Numbered from the stretch's first letter, positions 10,648-21,694 are shown. The stretch is DNA of 29,072 bases from Actinomortierella ambigua (GCA_016098155.1 JAAAJB010000453.1:1-29072); one strand, 5' to 3'. Numbers and translations are program-made. Notes: a model not told the origin generated them from the sequence alone.

Positions 10648-12400
10648 CTAACGGCGTCGCCGTGGTGGTGAGGGCGACCGCGAAAATGAACGACCACGAC
10701 GACCAGGCCTGCCTGTACCTCTACCGCCAAAGGGGCTCCTGCTCCGCGACCGGCTTGGGCCACCACCCCCTCGTCGGGGCGGTGGCGGCGATCGGCTCCT
10801 TGACATACTACGGCCACGACTACGGCTTCGATTAAAGGTACGTGATTGGCTCCCAGCTCTGCCTCTGCTCCTGCTCCTGCTCCATGCTGGTCGTCTACCG
10901 CCACCAGCACCGCCTCCTGGCCCTCCTCTACCAACACCCCCTGCAGGTCCACGACCGCGGCTACGGCTCCTGCTCCGAGAGATGCTCCGCCTGCCTCCCC
11001 GCACAGGGGGTCCACGTCCACCCGGACCTCCTCCACGTACAGGGCTCCGGCTCATAGGGCGACCACGGCTACGCGAGCGATATGGGCTGAACGAGCGCGA
11101 ATGACGGCGGCGAGGGGGTGATCGAGATCGTGAGCGCGAGAATCGACGGGGTCCACCCATAGCACCCCCACCTCCACCACGACGCATTGGGGGTGAGCGT
11201 GAGCGTCCACGTCCATATGCCATCCTGTCGCCACCTCGTGCTGGACCGAGTGGTATATTGTTGATTGGGCCGCGAATTCCTCGTGCTGGAGAGAATCCTC
11301 TACGGCGTGGCGGAGAGTAGTAATCGTTGCGACGACCTCGGGGAGGTGGGGTACGTTGTCTGGTAGGTTGCTGGCGATGACGTGCAGGGGGGGCGTCCAC
11401 AGGTGGTTTATAGCGCTTGGTAGCAAAAGCAACTGACAGAATTTCACCATCTAACTGGCCCTATTGACATTAGAAAAAAAAAAGATATTACAAAAGTAGT
11501 GAGTGGCCAGCTGAGGGAAGGGAGTCTATAGCCTGCATCAAAAAGAAAAAAAAAATAGCGAGTTCAAAACCCGACATTAGTTTGCATACCCCATTGAACG
11601 CCTCGATCGCCTTTTCTGCCTCTTCCTTTGCGTCAAATTCAATTTCGGCAAACCCAAGGTTGACATTCACTATTTGGGCACCATGGCAGAGAGAATCACG
11701 CAAAGTTAGTGACCAATGCTTGCAAATTCAGAGACAAACATCGTCAAAAAATATTTCAAGCGTTTCTGATCCTCTTACGTCGTTTGTCAATCGGAAAGTT
11801 GACAGATCGAATGCTGCCATACATGCCGAAAATCTCCTTGATATGCGCCTGAGTGACATTTTTGGTAAGCTTGGCAACTTTGATGGTGTTGGCCAGTCCG
11901 GCATCTGCTGGGCTGGGTGATCTAGAACCAAGACGTGGTGCCGGGCGGGAGCGGGAGCGTGAGCGTGAGCGCGAACCACTGAAAGATCGACCGCGTACAG
12001 GGCTGCGAGAGCGAGAAGACCGGGGAGCGACTCGTCTGGGGGATGCTGAAGGTGAGCGCGACATTGAGTGACCGCGAGAGCGGGAGCGAGGCGAGCGCGA
12101 GAAAGAGCGCGATCTGGTGCGTGAGCGAGACCGCGAGCGGGAGCGTGGTGTGACTGATCGTCCTCGCGATCTAGAGCGCGACCTCGTTCCAGATCTGGAT
12201 CGAGACCGCGAGCGTGGGGCAGCTGAGCGGGAACGCGAGCGGGAGCGAGAGCGAGAGCGAGTTGGCGAACGTGAATGGGTGCGTGAGCGCATTGGTGATC
12301 TATGGGGAGACCCGGAGCGAGAACGAGAGCGTGAACGGGAATGAGAACGCAAGCGCATCTGCTTGTCCTCGCTGGGCCCACTATTGTTGTTGGCGTCCAT
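10648..12400 (-). CDS. RNPS1: RNPS1-like SR protein (RS-RRM-RS/RG), complement(join(10648..11460, 11590..11669, 11779..12400))
   Basis: The 504-residue nuclear protein has an N-terminal Arg-Ser domain (residues ~15-165), one RRM (~170-251) and a long C-terminal RS/RGG-rich tail. The RRM is spread over three exons: IKVAKLTKNVT (RNP2-like, as in the RNPS1 LHVGRLTRNVT), then LGFAEIEF (RNP1-like), then GQLDGEILSVAFA. Introns are 109 nt (phase 1) and 129 nt (phase 0), both GT-AG. RNPS1 belongs to the ASAP/PSAP and exon-junction network that couples splicing to mRNA surveillance. RNP1 lacks the usual K/R-G opening. The start is the only nearby ATG (12400). Both RS domains are far longer than in human RNPS1 (~305 aa), so another RRM-type SR factor remains possible. 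It is divergent from the DOM34 homologue. Confidence 0.82.
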
Positions 12401-12595
12401 GTCAGCTCGGTGATGCTGCTGCTGATGCCGGTGTTAAGTGCTGGTGCTGATGTAGGAGTGGACTGTGTGTGGTACATGCAGAGATCAAGGTCGAACAATG
12501 TGCGCAACGAAGCATCTACGACTTTATGTCTTCCTGTGCGTTTTTTCTGCGTCTGAGGGGCGCTGGGCGTCTAAAAAAATAGGTTTCAAGTTCCA

Positions 12596-14187
12596 ACCAC
12601 GTTGGAGACCTCAGGGAGCCTGCCTACCGATGCTGTCCATAGAGCTACTGCCAAGAGCATCGCCGAGGATTCGACCTCCAGCCTGGGAACAACTAGCCTC
12701 AACAACTCCCCAGCTGCTGGTGCAGAAAACAAACCTTATATCCGAGTGGACTTGACGGATTCTATCGACCTTCCTTGAAGATGCCCACGAGCACTTGACG
12801 CGAGAAACTCTCAGGTCTGATACCCGCGAGTCACCTGTCGTGTAAGCCGACAGTAAACGTTCAAGCAATACTCCCCAACAGAGTTTCTTGCTACAATTTG
12901 TGGCCTTTGTGGCGACAGACACATACCCAAAGAAGCGCAAAAAGAGCGCGGGGGTGCCGCTAGCCGACAATGTCGACGACTTTGTGGCCATTATTGCATT
13001 GAGCTCATAATCCTGCCCCTGGTTCATGGTCCGATATCAGTTGATCCAACGGAAGCTCATACATCCCCAGCATCCATCCTATCGATGCCCATTGCATCGC
13101 AAATCAAAGAAGTGCTCGACAGGCACTACCGATATGGTAGCGAGGTGTTATACAGCCAGGTAAGAAACAAATCGCGCAGGTTTTCAAGGCGTTTTAAGTT
13201 TCACATGGGCACAGAAGCTAATGATACGTCTTTGACCATTCTTCTATTTTCTATTCAGCTGACTAAAAACAAGAAGAATGGTATTATCCCTGCGAATGCC
13301 ATGATTGAAATCGACGAGAACATGCCTGTCATTACCAACTTTCGTCCTTCTGAACGAGCAAAGTCGAAACTCATGGAAACAAATCCCCCATATCATTCGG
13401 TTGAGTAGGAATTCCTGTCATTTCTACACCTGACCTTTTATACATCTAACGATCTGCGGCCTCGTGTACAAGACCTTACACGACAGTTTCGCGACAACCC
13501 GTCAGCGATTACGTCTCTCAAGGATGCACAAGGATCCGTCTCACTTGGTCGTGTCCTGAAATGGTTTGTGATTGACATTGTCCCTGTCAGAATGACCAGG
13601 CGCAAGAAAGACAAAGTTGGGATACGTGCCACTGTAAGCTGCTGTCATATAGCGAAATCCAAGCGCATGTATAAACACCGTCGCTGGAAGGGTTTCGACT
13701 CAACAACCTATGCGACCAAAGGCTACCACCTTGTGGTCCCTTACACATGGGCGGTCACCAGCTAGTTGAGGTTGGCATTTTACAATCTCCAAAGCAAAAG
13801 CGGGCTGCTGTCGCTGGATGGCGCATTTCAGCCATACTTTGTTGGTTTGGCTCGCTCACTCGCTCGCGGAGTAGATTTTTTGTCGGTATAAGCCAGTACT
13901 ACTCTTCCGAGAAGTGTCCCTGCCGCACAGACTTTGTCGCCCGCACCGAGAGCTTCCGTCGCTTGTATTTGACAGGGCACAATATTTACAACGTGATGTG
14001 TGGCCACTTGGAAAATAATGGGAGGGGGAGGCGCCCTAACTATCTCCAACCAGTTGATGAACACGGCAACTTTCGATGGAAGCGTGGCCGCAACTGGGAT
14101 CGCGACGAGAGTAGCGCAGAGGACAACGGACGCAGCAAGAGCAACGCGAGAAACAAGTGCGGTAAATACGGTCATGTGACCGAATGA
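12596..14187 (+). pseudogene. Decayed gene, possible TnpB/Fanzor-type RuvC nuclease relic
   Basis: Coding-like sequence runs through three frames: 12596-12778, then 12777-13010 (in-frame TAA at 12843), then 13085-13765 (in-frame TAG at 13406), then 13747-14187. A well-formed intron lies at 13160-13258 (GTAAGA, GCTAATG branch-like site, TTCTATTCAG). Features in order are a Ser/Thr-rich N-part, a PKKRKK nuclear-localisation-like run near 12930, an Arg/Lys-rich middle, and near 13893-13990 a YYSSEKCPC motif followed by a GHNIYNVM stretch. The SSxxCPxC arrangement, ahead of where a second Cys pair and an RD motif would sit, resembles the TnpB/Fanzor C-terminal RuvC-II/zinc-ribbon. The second Cys pair and the RD appear deleted, so it cannot be active. 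Decay is clear; the family is tentative. No terminal repeats were found. Confidence 0.5.
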
Positions 14188-14260
14188 AGCCTTCAAGAGT
14201 CTGTCACTTTTCCTCGGAATTGTTCTTCCCCATTCCACCTCACTTCACCTCACTCCCGTC

Positions 14261-15908
14261 ATGAAACTCATCAAGCAACACATTGAGAAGGACAAGAGCG
14301 GCTATGTCACGCTCATTCCCGAGGAATTTGAAGACATGTGGCACGCCTACAACCTGATTCAGAAGCACGATCAGCTACGTGCGGTGACTATTCGGTAAGA
14401 GTCTCCGGGGGAGCAGTGCATATCTGTCCCAGCCAATATCGGGAGGGAATGGGCATCGCGTTGTGATCATCGAGACCATGGCATCCCCACCATTCACCAT
14501 CTCTCCTGCCGCCCCCCCCCCCACTATCTTTCCATCTCTTTTGGTTTCCATGTCATAATTTAACGCGCTGGGGCCCCCCGTGAAATAGACGCATCCAGTC
14601 CGAGAGCTCCACAGGATCCGTAGAGAGCCAGAGAATCCGCCTGACTCTCACCATCTCGATCGACAATGTTGATTTTGATACCCAAGTAGGCATGTTGCGC
14701 ATCAATGGCCGCGTTATTGTTGAAAACCCGCATGTCAAAGTAAGTCAACTGAGGATCCGTGATAGGAAGGAAAAAAAAACTAAAGGACTGTTGCCCCTCC
14801 TCCTCCCGATGGAGCTCAACATCTAACCTCCATGACTCTCATACACCAACCACAAACTAGCTGGGCACATTCCATACGATCGAGCTGGAGCTGAACCGCC
14901 AATTCACCCTCATCAAACCGGAATGGGATATCATCGCACTGGAGCGTGTACAGGAGGCGTGCGACATTACAAAGAAGGCCGATGTTGCCGCAGTCGTTTG
15001 TCAGGAAGGCTTAGCAAATGTTTGCCTAGTCACCTCCAGTATGACGATCATCCGGCAGCATATTGATTGTCCAGTTCCTCGGAAACGCAAAGGATCGGTC
15101 ACCAACTACGAGAAGGGCATGAGGCGGTTTTTTGAACAAATCTACCATGCCATCCTGCGCCATATCGACTTTGACATTGTCAAGTGTGTCATCATCGGAT
15201 CTCCTGGCTTTGTTCGAGAACAGGTCTACGAATTCATCTTTGCCGAGGCTGTCCGCACCGACAACAAGACCCTCATGCAGAACAAGAGCAAGTTCATCAT
15301 GGTGCACACATCTACAGGACACAAGCAGGCGCTGCAGGAAGTTATGAATGACCCCGCCATCAAGGTCAAGCTGGCCGACACTAAAGCCGCTCAGGAGGTC
15401 CAGGCTCTGGACCAGTTTTACGAGATGATGAACATGGACCCCGATCGAGCATTCTATGGATTCAAGGACGTGTCCAAAGCAGCAGACCGAGGGGCCATTG
15501 GTACCTTGCTCGTGACAGACGAGCTCTTCCGATCAGCAGACATTGTGAAGCGGAGGCAATACATTGCGCTGGTTGAAAACGCTCGGGCCACTGGCGCCAA
15601 GGTGTTTGTCTTTTCAAGTTTACACGTCTCGGGAGAGAGTATGTTCAACAGGAACCACACAATGACTGACGACATGTTGCTTTGGTATGTTTCTTTTTCT
15701 GAAATTCGAGAGAATCCTAACACGCATCCTTCCCTCTTTTTTTTCATCTCCACTGACAGATCTGAACCAGCTCACGGGTGTAGCAGCAATATTAAACTTT
15801 CCTATTCCAGACATGGACGAGGAAGAAGAGCACCCCGATGACGACGATGACGACGAGGAAGATAGCCTGCAACCTAATCGAAATCATGACATGGATTTAG
15901 CACTCTAA
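14261..15908 (+). CDS. DOM34: Dom34/Pelota ribosome-rescue factor, join(14261..14394, 14589..14739, 14861..15638, 15760..15908)
   Basis: The 403-residue eRF1 paralogue enters the empty A site of stalled ribosomes with Hbs1, then acts with Rli1 to split them (no-go and non-stop decay). The start [11 protein letters not shown] matches the family. The N-terminal Lsm-like domain (~1-130) is followed by the eRF1_2 domain (IPRKRKG-like [17 protein letters not shown]) and the eRF1_3 domain ([27 protein letters not shown]), ending in an acidic Asp/Glu tail. As expected it lacks the GGQ release motif. Three GT-AG introns (194, 121, 121 nt) were placed by frame and conserved junction sequence. Intron 1 contains a C11 run. 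The stop lies 121 bp from the convergent stop of the PPR gene, and the start lies just past the decayed element. Confidence 0.96.
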
Positions 15909-16029
15909 AGTTTTTTGCATTACAGGCTGCTGAAGGACTCTCGGGATAAATGTAGTTTGAGGGGCATTCATATGACAGTGGAGAACAATATGGCAGTGGT
16001 GGGAGAAAAAAAGACTTTTTTGCTGTGAT

Positions 16030-19000
16030 TTATTGTGGAGGCGGCGTGGTCGGTCTTGGCGTTTGCAGCAACGCTCGGATCTGCTGGGGAGACCAGCTCG
16101 TCAACCTCTCGATTTGCCGCCCAACAACCTGCCACTTCCACTTGTCACCAAGTGAAAGGCCATGCTGCTCTACTTGCCGGACAACCCACAGGGCTTCGTA
16201 GCAACGCCGTTCCACGTCCTGCCTTGCTGCCGGTGTACAACGGTCGTCTCGCAAAAGGTGATCGAGGATACGCCGGAGCAGACCATGACGCCCTTTACCG
16301 TCATTGGGCTCCACTATCTTGACAATGCTTGACCGCCTGTTGTTGGTACCGCCTTGCATCCATGCCGCAAGCTCCTTCGTCTCTGCCTGGTCGAGAGTCA
16401 TCCACGATGAACTAGCAAACACGTCGCGGACATACTGCTCCTGAGATGATTTGTCGCGCCTGCGAGATGTCCATGGCAAGCGCTCGTTGCCTGTCAGGGG
16501 CTGTAGAATGGAGCGGCTCTCAAATCGATCGACTGTCGTCCACAGATCCTGAAGAACCTTCACAACCAGACTTTCGGAGGCTGGAGACGGGATGTTGCTA
16601 GCAACCTTGTGCGCTAAAGGGGCGCCTTCCACCGGTCCCACTCCTACGTGCTCCTCTAAAGAAGCGGACTGCTGTTGCCGCGACTGCTGATCATGATGGT
16701 GCTTGTTTCCGCCCTGGACAGATACGGATCGACGGCCCTGGCGTCTGAGTCTGTCTTGCTCGCGATCCAACCGCACCTGCTCCTCCATCGCACAGGTCAA
16801 CAAGCCCTTCCATGCTCGAGAGTCAGGCGTGTGTCGACTGTGCATTCTCATGAAGCGCAGCAGGTCCAGCCCTGCAAGAGTGTGATGTTGTTGAATTCGA
16901 GCTCCAAGAACCAGAAAGTACATACTTTTGTCGGGAACAAATCCAGCGCTAGTCATGGTCCGAAGAATTTGATCCGCCGAATCCGCGTCATCCCGATCCA
17001 CATGGTAGCTCATCAGAGTTGATAGGGTCACTTGGTCAAGGCCTTGGAAAGGGTTGGATGGTGGGTCCATGTCGCTGGAATGTGCAGCTGCTTGACGGGG
17101 TGATGTCGAATAGTCTATGCCAGCAAAGGTATCGTTTTCCTGTTGTTTCTGATCCCTCCGGGCCATTTGCTGAAGAAACTCGTGAATCTTCTCAGAAGAG
17201 GCCTTCATCTTGACCATAGTGTTGAGAGCAATGTTGTACATGTAGCGTCCAGTATCGACTCCGCTCTGCTCAGCCTTACGAATAACCTGGTCCATCACTC
17301 GTAGGTTCTTGCTCTTGGCAAAGGCGTTCGCAAGAATAGTGTAAACCACCTCGTTGGGCTCCATACCGAGTTTCGTCATATCTGCCAACAACTCCAGGAT
17401 AGCCTCAGTGTTGCCACGACGCGAATAGGCGTCCAATAAAATGGAGAAGATGTGAATGTTGGGCTGGAAACGAGATCCCTGCGTGTTGGCGGTGCTTGGG
17501 TCGGCACGGGCGGTCTGGCTATCGTCCCCGTGGAATGTGGCCCGCGCCATCTGATGCACCAAGCTCTTCATCCTATCCAGGCCTGTAACTGAGGCCTCGG
17601 CGCCGCCTCGCAAGCTGCTTGTTCTTTGTTCCATGCTGGTGAATCTGTTTGGATCGGCGCTAGACCACCCCTTGGCGACCGATGGATCGGTGCAACCTAA
17701 TATCTTGGCGTGTCGCTCTTCTTGCTCGCGGATGATTTGAAACAGAATCCTCCAGCCCTCATCAAGTGCAGTGGGAATGTAGTGCGACGACGCAGTTGGC
17801 GACAACATCTGAGACTGACCCTCAAGATATCTAGTCTGAAGCATGTGGTGAACAGCGATTTGGCGGCCGACTTGACGTGCTTGACCATCGCCTCCTCCAA
17901 CGAGCCGATCATTATGTACCGTTGGCTCCAGATCGACCAGCGCCTTCAAGAAGGAACTGTAAAAGTACTTGTTGGGCTGTAGCCCATACTGTCGCATCTT
18001 TTCCGCTTGTTCTTGAACTCTGCCAAAGTCTCCATGCGAAATCCAGCCACGAACAAGACTGGATATGATGGCCGTATCCAGGATTTGTGAGAAGTGCTCG
18101 TTTGCGGGCTGGCGATCTCGAAAGCTCAGCTGCTGTCGCCGCTTCTCTCGCCGAAGATGGTGGTCCACAATCCACTGCGCTCGCTCGACGTAGGCAATGC
18201 TCTGGCCTTGCGTGAGATGGTCAATCAGGTGCAAAATCTCCTCGCTGGGTGGGAAGTGGTGCTGCTTCTTGTCAACCTGTGAAACAGAGGTACCTACAAG
18301 GTCATATGCACAGAGGTGAAGCGCCACCGCCATGTCGAGTTCACCTCCTTGAAGCAAAGAATTCAGCGCAACGCGATAGGCTGTAGTGGTAGGCAGCAGG
18401 TGCTTGTTGGGGGTCTCCAGAAACCGAAGCATGGGGCCGGCACAAGGCGACCACTCGGCCATTGTGGTAAACCACTCAGAAAAAAAGTCTGACGAGCTGA
18501 CTCGCGGCGAAACATTCCTTCCATCAACAACTGCATCAGACTTTTTTGACTGCATGGCGGCAAGGGCGCACATCCTTGCCAGCCTAGGCTCGATAACGTT
18601 GGCAAGGAAAGACTGGACTTGTGGCGAGCTGGAGACATTTGACTGCTGTTGTTGGTGAGCGTTGTTGTGTTGACGGTGTTGTTGGTGTCTCAGTCGATCA
18701 GCCACACGAGCCGTCCTCCAACGAATAACGGCAGAATCCACCCGTGATAACAGGGCTTCATCGTGGGCACAGGCAGCACGGAATCTGAGTTCAAGGGCAT
18801 GGGAAATCAGACCACGGTGCTGAAGTCGAGTCACGACCTGGTGGATAATCCCTTGAAGCAACATCCTGTAATCCTCAGTCTTGTCCTCGGCACTGATAGC
18901 TTCGATGGGTGACATGGTTTTCCGGATAGCTACGCCCAATAGAAGCCGCGCATCCGTCACCGGAAGGCTCTCCACAAAGGTCACAAGAGCGTCCTGATAG

Positions 19001-20763
19001 CGTCCCTCACCGCAGCCGACAACATCGCCATGGGTCTTGACCGTGTCATGCCGACTGATTCCGGTCGCAAGAACAACATCTTCGACGGTCAACTCTGACG
19101 AAAGCATGCCAACCATCGCCAACTCACGCCACAAAGACTCTGGATAATCAGCCGCGCCTGTCATTGCTCGGCTCGCCCGGGACTTGAGCGATCGCTGAGA
19201 AAGGATGCCCTCCGTCCACGAGCTGAGAAGATCCATCTTTTTGTCCGTTTGAATGTTGCCATACAAAAAGGATTTTGAGCCAAAGCGGTCCTTGTCCAGC
19301 TGATGGATACGTAGCAATTCCGACAACGGCTGCTGGTGATACCGGGCTATCTCAAAACAACCTGCCACCGACTCTGGGCTGAACAAGCGAACTGGTGTTT
19401 TGAGTCCTCTAGCTCCCTCGAGATTGGTCCCCATGCCACTCATTGGCATGTACGACTTGTTGAGCATCCTAGATACATCTAGCACAAAATCTTCGCGGTC
19501 CACGTCAGCAAATCTCGTGTGAAGAGATGCCCGCTGCTGCTCCGTCACAACCTGTTGACGCCAGTCGACAGCATCGATCTTGTCCCACAGCCAAATCCAG
19601 GCCATAGCTCGCTCCGCCTCACGCCGCGCAAAGAGATAGTCGAGTACATGGACGCGTGGGCCGTATTGCAGTATGGCTGAGGTACGATCGGGAAGTAGTT
19701 GCAGTGCGATGGAATGATCAATGAGTTGTGCGAAGGACTGAGCAATATGGCTGCTGGAATCTGATGCCGGTGTATGTGCTCCCAAGATCTCGAATGCCCG
19801 TGTGATGATCGGATCACTGTCCGCCTCAAAAAGCAACGAGGTGTTGAGATGGCGATGATGATGATGATGAAAAGCGACCTCGAGTGATGATGCCTTTGCG
19901 CCTCCATGAAGAGTCGAAGTCCTGCGCTGCACGATCTGATCCAAGGCTCGGTTGGCATCATCCAGGGAACCGTCTGCCGCCGCCCATTGTTCTACCGCAC
20001 AACAATACCGAAACAACTCTAGCTCGGTGATACGATGTTCCAGAGTGGAGGGTTTGCATTTTTGCTGTCGGATTGACGCCTCGAGCTCCTTACACAACTG
20101 GATGGCACCGCCGAAATCCTTGCGATGAAAAAGATTCAGTACATGCCGTGCCCTATCCTTTAGACTGGACCGTGCCTTCGTTGTTGAGCCGTCGCTGGGG
20201 TCTTGGAACGAAGCAGAGTTTGATATATCCTGCACGCGTTCGTACAACTGACGCTGTTGGAGCAGAGACTGAGAGTTGATGGCTCTAATATGGATATTGG
20301 AGTGAGGTTGCGACACTGAGATTCGGCGGCCTTGCTGAACACGGGCTGTCTCACACTCCCGACACAGCTCCTGTTTTGTTGGCGTCGACGGATTCAGTGA
20401 GCGGAATGGGCGCTTGGCGTGCAAGACATGTTGAGCTTGTCGTGTGCCCTCCGTAGACATGTACCGCCTCTCAAGGATAGACCGGAAGACACTGTGAAGA
20501 CTTGTGAACAAGCTATCCTCTGATGAACGGGTGTGGCATGAAGAGGACAAGCTGGAGTGCCCGAGAGCTGGCCCTCGACGGTGTCTTCCTAATCTGTACG
20601 TTAAGGATCGACTGGAGGCATGAGATTGTCGCGGTAAAGGTATAGTCGCATGCGATGGAGGGATGGGTATCCGGGAAGGGTCGTAGCCTGCTCGAAGGCA
20701 TGGTGTATTCACCAGTGCCCGACTAGCGGTCGCTGGAGGTCTGACCCGAGCCAGTACGGGCAT
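16030..20763 (-). CDS. Large PPR protein, probably mitochondrial, single exon (1577 aa)
   Basis: The first in-frame ATG is at 20763. The N-terminus (MPVLARVRPPATASRALVNT onward) is rich in Arg, Ser and Ala with almost no acidic residues for ~65 aa, as in a mitochondrial presequence. Degenerate helical repeats fill much of the protein. Clear PPR-type pairs occur near residues 920-960 (MRQYGLQPNKYFYSSFLKAL), 1098-1200 (MTKLGMEPNEVVYTILANAF) and 1255-1310 (MTSAGFVPDKSMYFLVL). Gln/His-rich inserts break up the repeats. Fungal PPR proteins bind organellar RNA for stability, processing or translation. The target is unknown and I cannot tie it to a named yeast protein. No introns are needed. The C-terminal ~260 residues show no recognised domain. 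Confidence 0.85.
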   Translation of the reverse strand: MPVLARVRPPATASRALVNTPCLRAGYDPSRIPIPPSHATIPLPRQSHASSRSLTYRLGRHRRGPALGHSSLSSSCHTRSSEDSLFTSLHSVFRSILERRYMSTEGTRQAQHVLHAKRPFRSLNPSTPTKQELCRECETARVQQGRRISVSQPHSNIHIRAINSQSLLQQRQLYERVQDISNSASFQDPSDGSTTKARSSLKDRARHVLNLFHRKDFGGAIQLCKELEASIRQQKCKPSTLEHRITELELFRYCCAVEQWAAADGSLDDANRALDQIVQRRTSTLHGGAKASSLEVAFHHHHHRHLNTSLLFEADSDPIITRAFEILGAHTPASDSSSHIAQSFAQLIDHSIALQLLPDRTSAILQYGPRVHVLDYLFARREAERAMAWIWLWDKIDAVDWRQQVVTEQQRASLHTRFADVDREDFVLDVSRMLNKSYMPMSGMGTNLEGARGLKTPVRLFSPESVAGCFEIARYHQQPLSELLRIHQLDKDRFGSKSFLYGNIQTDKKMDLLSSWTEGILSQRSLKSRASRAMTGAADYPESLWRELAMVGMLSSELTVEDVVLATGISRHDTVKTHGDVVGCGEGRYQDALVTFVESLPVTDARLLLGVAIRKTMSPIEAISAEDKTEDYRMLLQGIIHQVVTRLQHRGLISHALELRFRAACAHDEALLSRVDSAVIRWRTARVADRLRHQQHRQHNNAHQQQQSNVSSSPQVQSFLANVIEPRLARMCALAAMQSKKSDAVVDGRNVSPRVSSSDFFSEWFTTMAEWSPCAGPMLRFLETPNKHLLPTTTAYRVALNSLLQGGELDMAVALHLCAYDLVGTSVSQVDKKQHHFPPSEEILHLIDHLTQGQSIAYVERAQWIVDHHLRREKRRQQLSFRDRQPANEHFSQILDTAIISSLVRGWISHGDFGRVQEQAEKMRQYGLQPNKYFYSSFLKALVDLEPTVHNDRLVGGGDGQARQVGRQIAVHHMLQTRYLEGQSQMLSPTASSHYIPTALDEGWRILFQIIREQEERHAKILGCTDPSVAKGWSSADPNRFTSMEQRTSSLRGGAEASVTGLDRMKSLVHQMARATFHGDDSQTARADPSTANTQGSRFQPNIHIFSILLDAYSRRGNTEAILELLADMTKLGMEPNEVVYTILANAFAKSKNLRVMDQVIRKAEQSGVDTGRYMYNIALNTMVKMKASSEKIHEFLQQMARRDQKQQENDTFAGIDYSTSPRQAAAHSSDMDPPSNPFQGLDQVTLSTLMSYHVDRDDADSADQILRTMTSAGFVPDKSMYFLVLGARIQQHHTLAGLDLLRFMRMHSRHTPDSRAWKGLLTCAMEEQVRLDREQDRLRRQGRRSVSVQGGNKHHHDQQSRQQQSASLEEHVGVGPVEGAPLAHKVASNIPSPASESLVVKVLQDLWTTVDRFESRSILQPLTGNERLPWTSRRRDKSSQEQYVRDVFASSSWMTLDQAETKELAAWMQGGTNNRRSSIVKIVEPNDGKGRHGLLRRILDHLLRDDRCTPAARQDVERRCYEALWVVRQVEQHGLSLGDKWKWQVVGRQIERLTSWSPQQIRALLQTPRPTTPPPQ

Positions 20764-21636
20764 CACTGGCGAAAGTATGATGTGTTGCCTAATCCGTGTC
20801 CTTGGACGAAGAGAGATACCTATAGATTCCAGAAAGGCGATGAATGCAGGTTAGAGATGAACGTCTCGCTGCAGGGAATGCGAAGGTGTGTCTTGAGCAT
20901 CCATGATCTGGCACTCACCAAGGACAGGATGTTGACAGGGAGGTTGATCGGATCAAACGTCGCTGAGTTGAGCAATAGAGAGCGAATTATAGGCAGATCA
21001 ACATCGCAAAGCTATTATCAGGCGTGAAAGTTCGGGAAGTATAAGTTTCTTTTTCGTCTGTAGATCAATAGGGCTGGAGAATGCTGGCGTGTGAAGCGCG
21101 TGAGATTCGTTGTGCGAGTACCTGAACGTATCGCAGCCAGCCACTGTAGGTAAGGGTTGGGGGGGTGTCGTATCTCTCTGTCCGCGTAAAGACGTGGTGC
21201 CAAGGTGTTGGTGGGGGAGATGGAGGGCGGTGTGGATGAGACAGCGAGAGGTTGAGGGACAAGAGGGAATCGGATTAGAAGCGATGTAATGGCGGACTCG
21301 ATGGGCAATTGTGTGGAGACCGAGACGTCCGTCCAAGGGTTCGGACTCTTTTCAGACTGCTGTGTGGCGGGCGGTACCTTCTTCACTCAAGTTTGTCCGA
21401 CTCGGAATTGTGGCTTGGTATTTTGATTCTGATACATTATTTTATTTCCCATTTTCAGGAACAAGCTCTTCGGGCTTCGCGTCCGTTTCCTGTTCGGTGT
21501 CTTTCAGTGGGCGATCACCCCGTATCTTTTTTATATTTTACCGTCATTTGAGTAGAACAACCTCTAGCAAAAGACATGTAGATCCCAGTCGGCGCACATG
21601 CAGCTGCAGGATGTAACAGAGCTGAGCTTGAGGTTG

Positions 21637-21640
<4 letters not shown>

Positions 21641-21694
<54 letters not shown>
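21641..21694. repeat. (AG)27 dinucleotide microsatellite
   Basis: An uninterrupted AG run of 54 bp continues into imperfect GGGA/GAGA sequence to about 21710. It is non-coding and probably length-polymorphic. Confidence 0.97.

Noticed and set aside
11853..12344. Plus frames rich in Arg-Glu (RERERE)
   Set aside because: Reverse complement of the Arg-Ser codons of the RNPS1-like N-terminal domain.
12611..13027. 138-codon minus frame
   Set aside because: Antisense to the Ser/Thr-rich first part of the decayed element, which reads as more protein-like on the plus strand.
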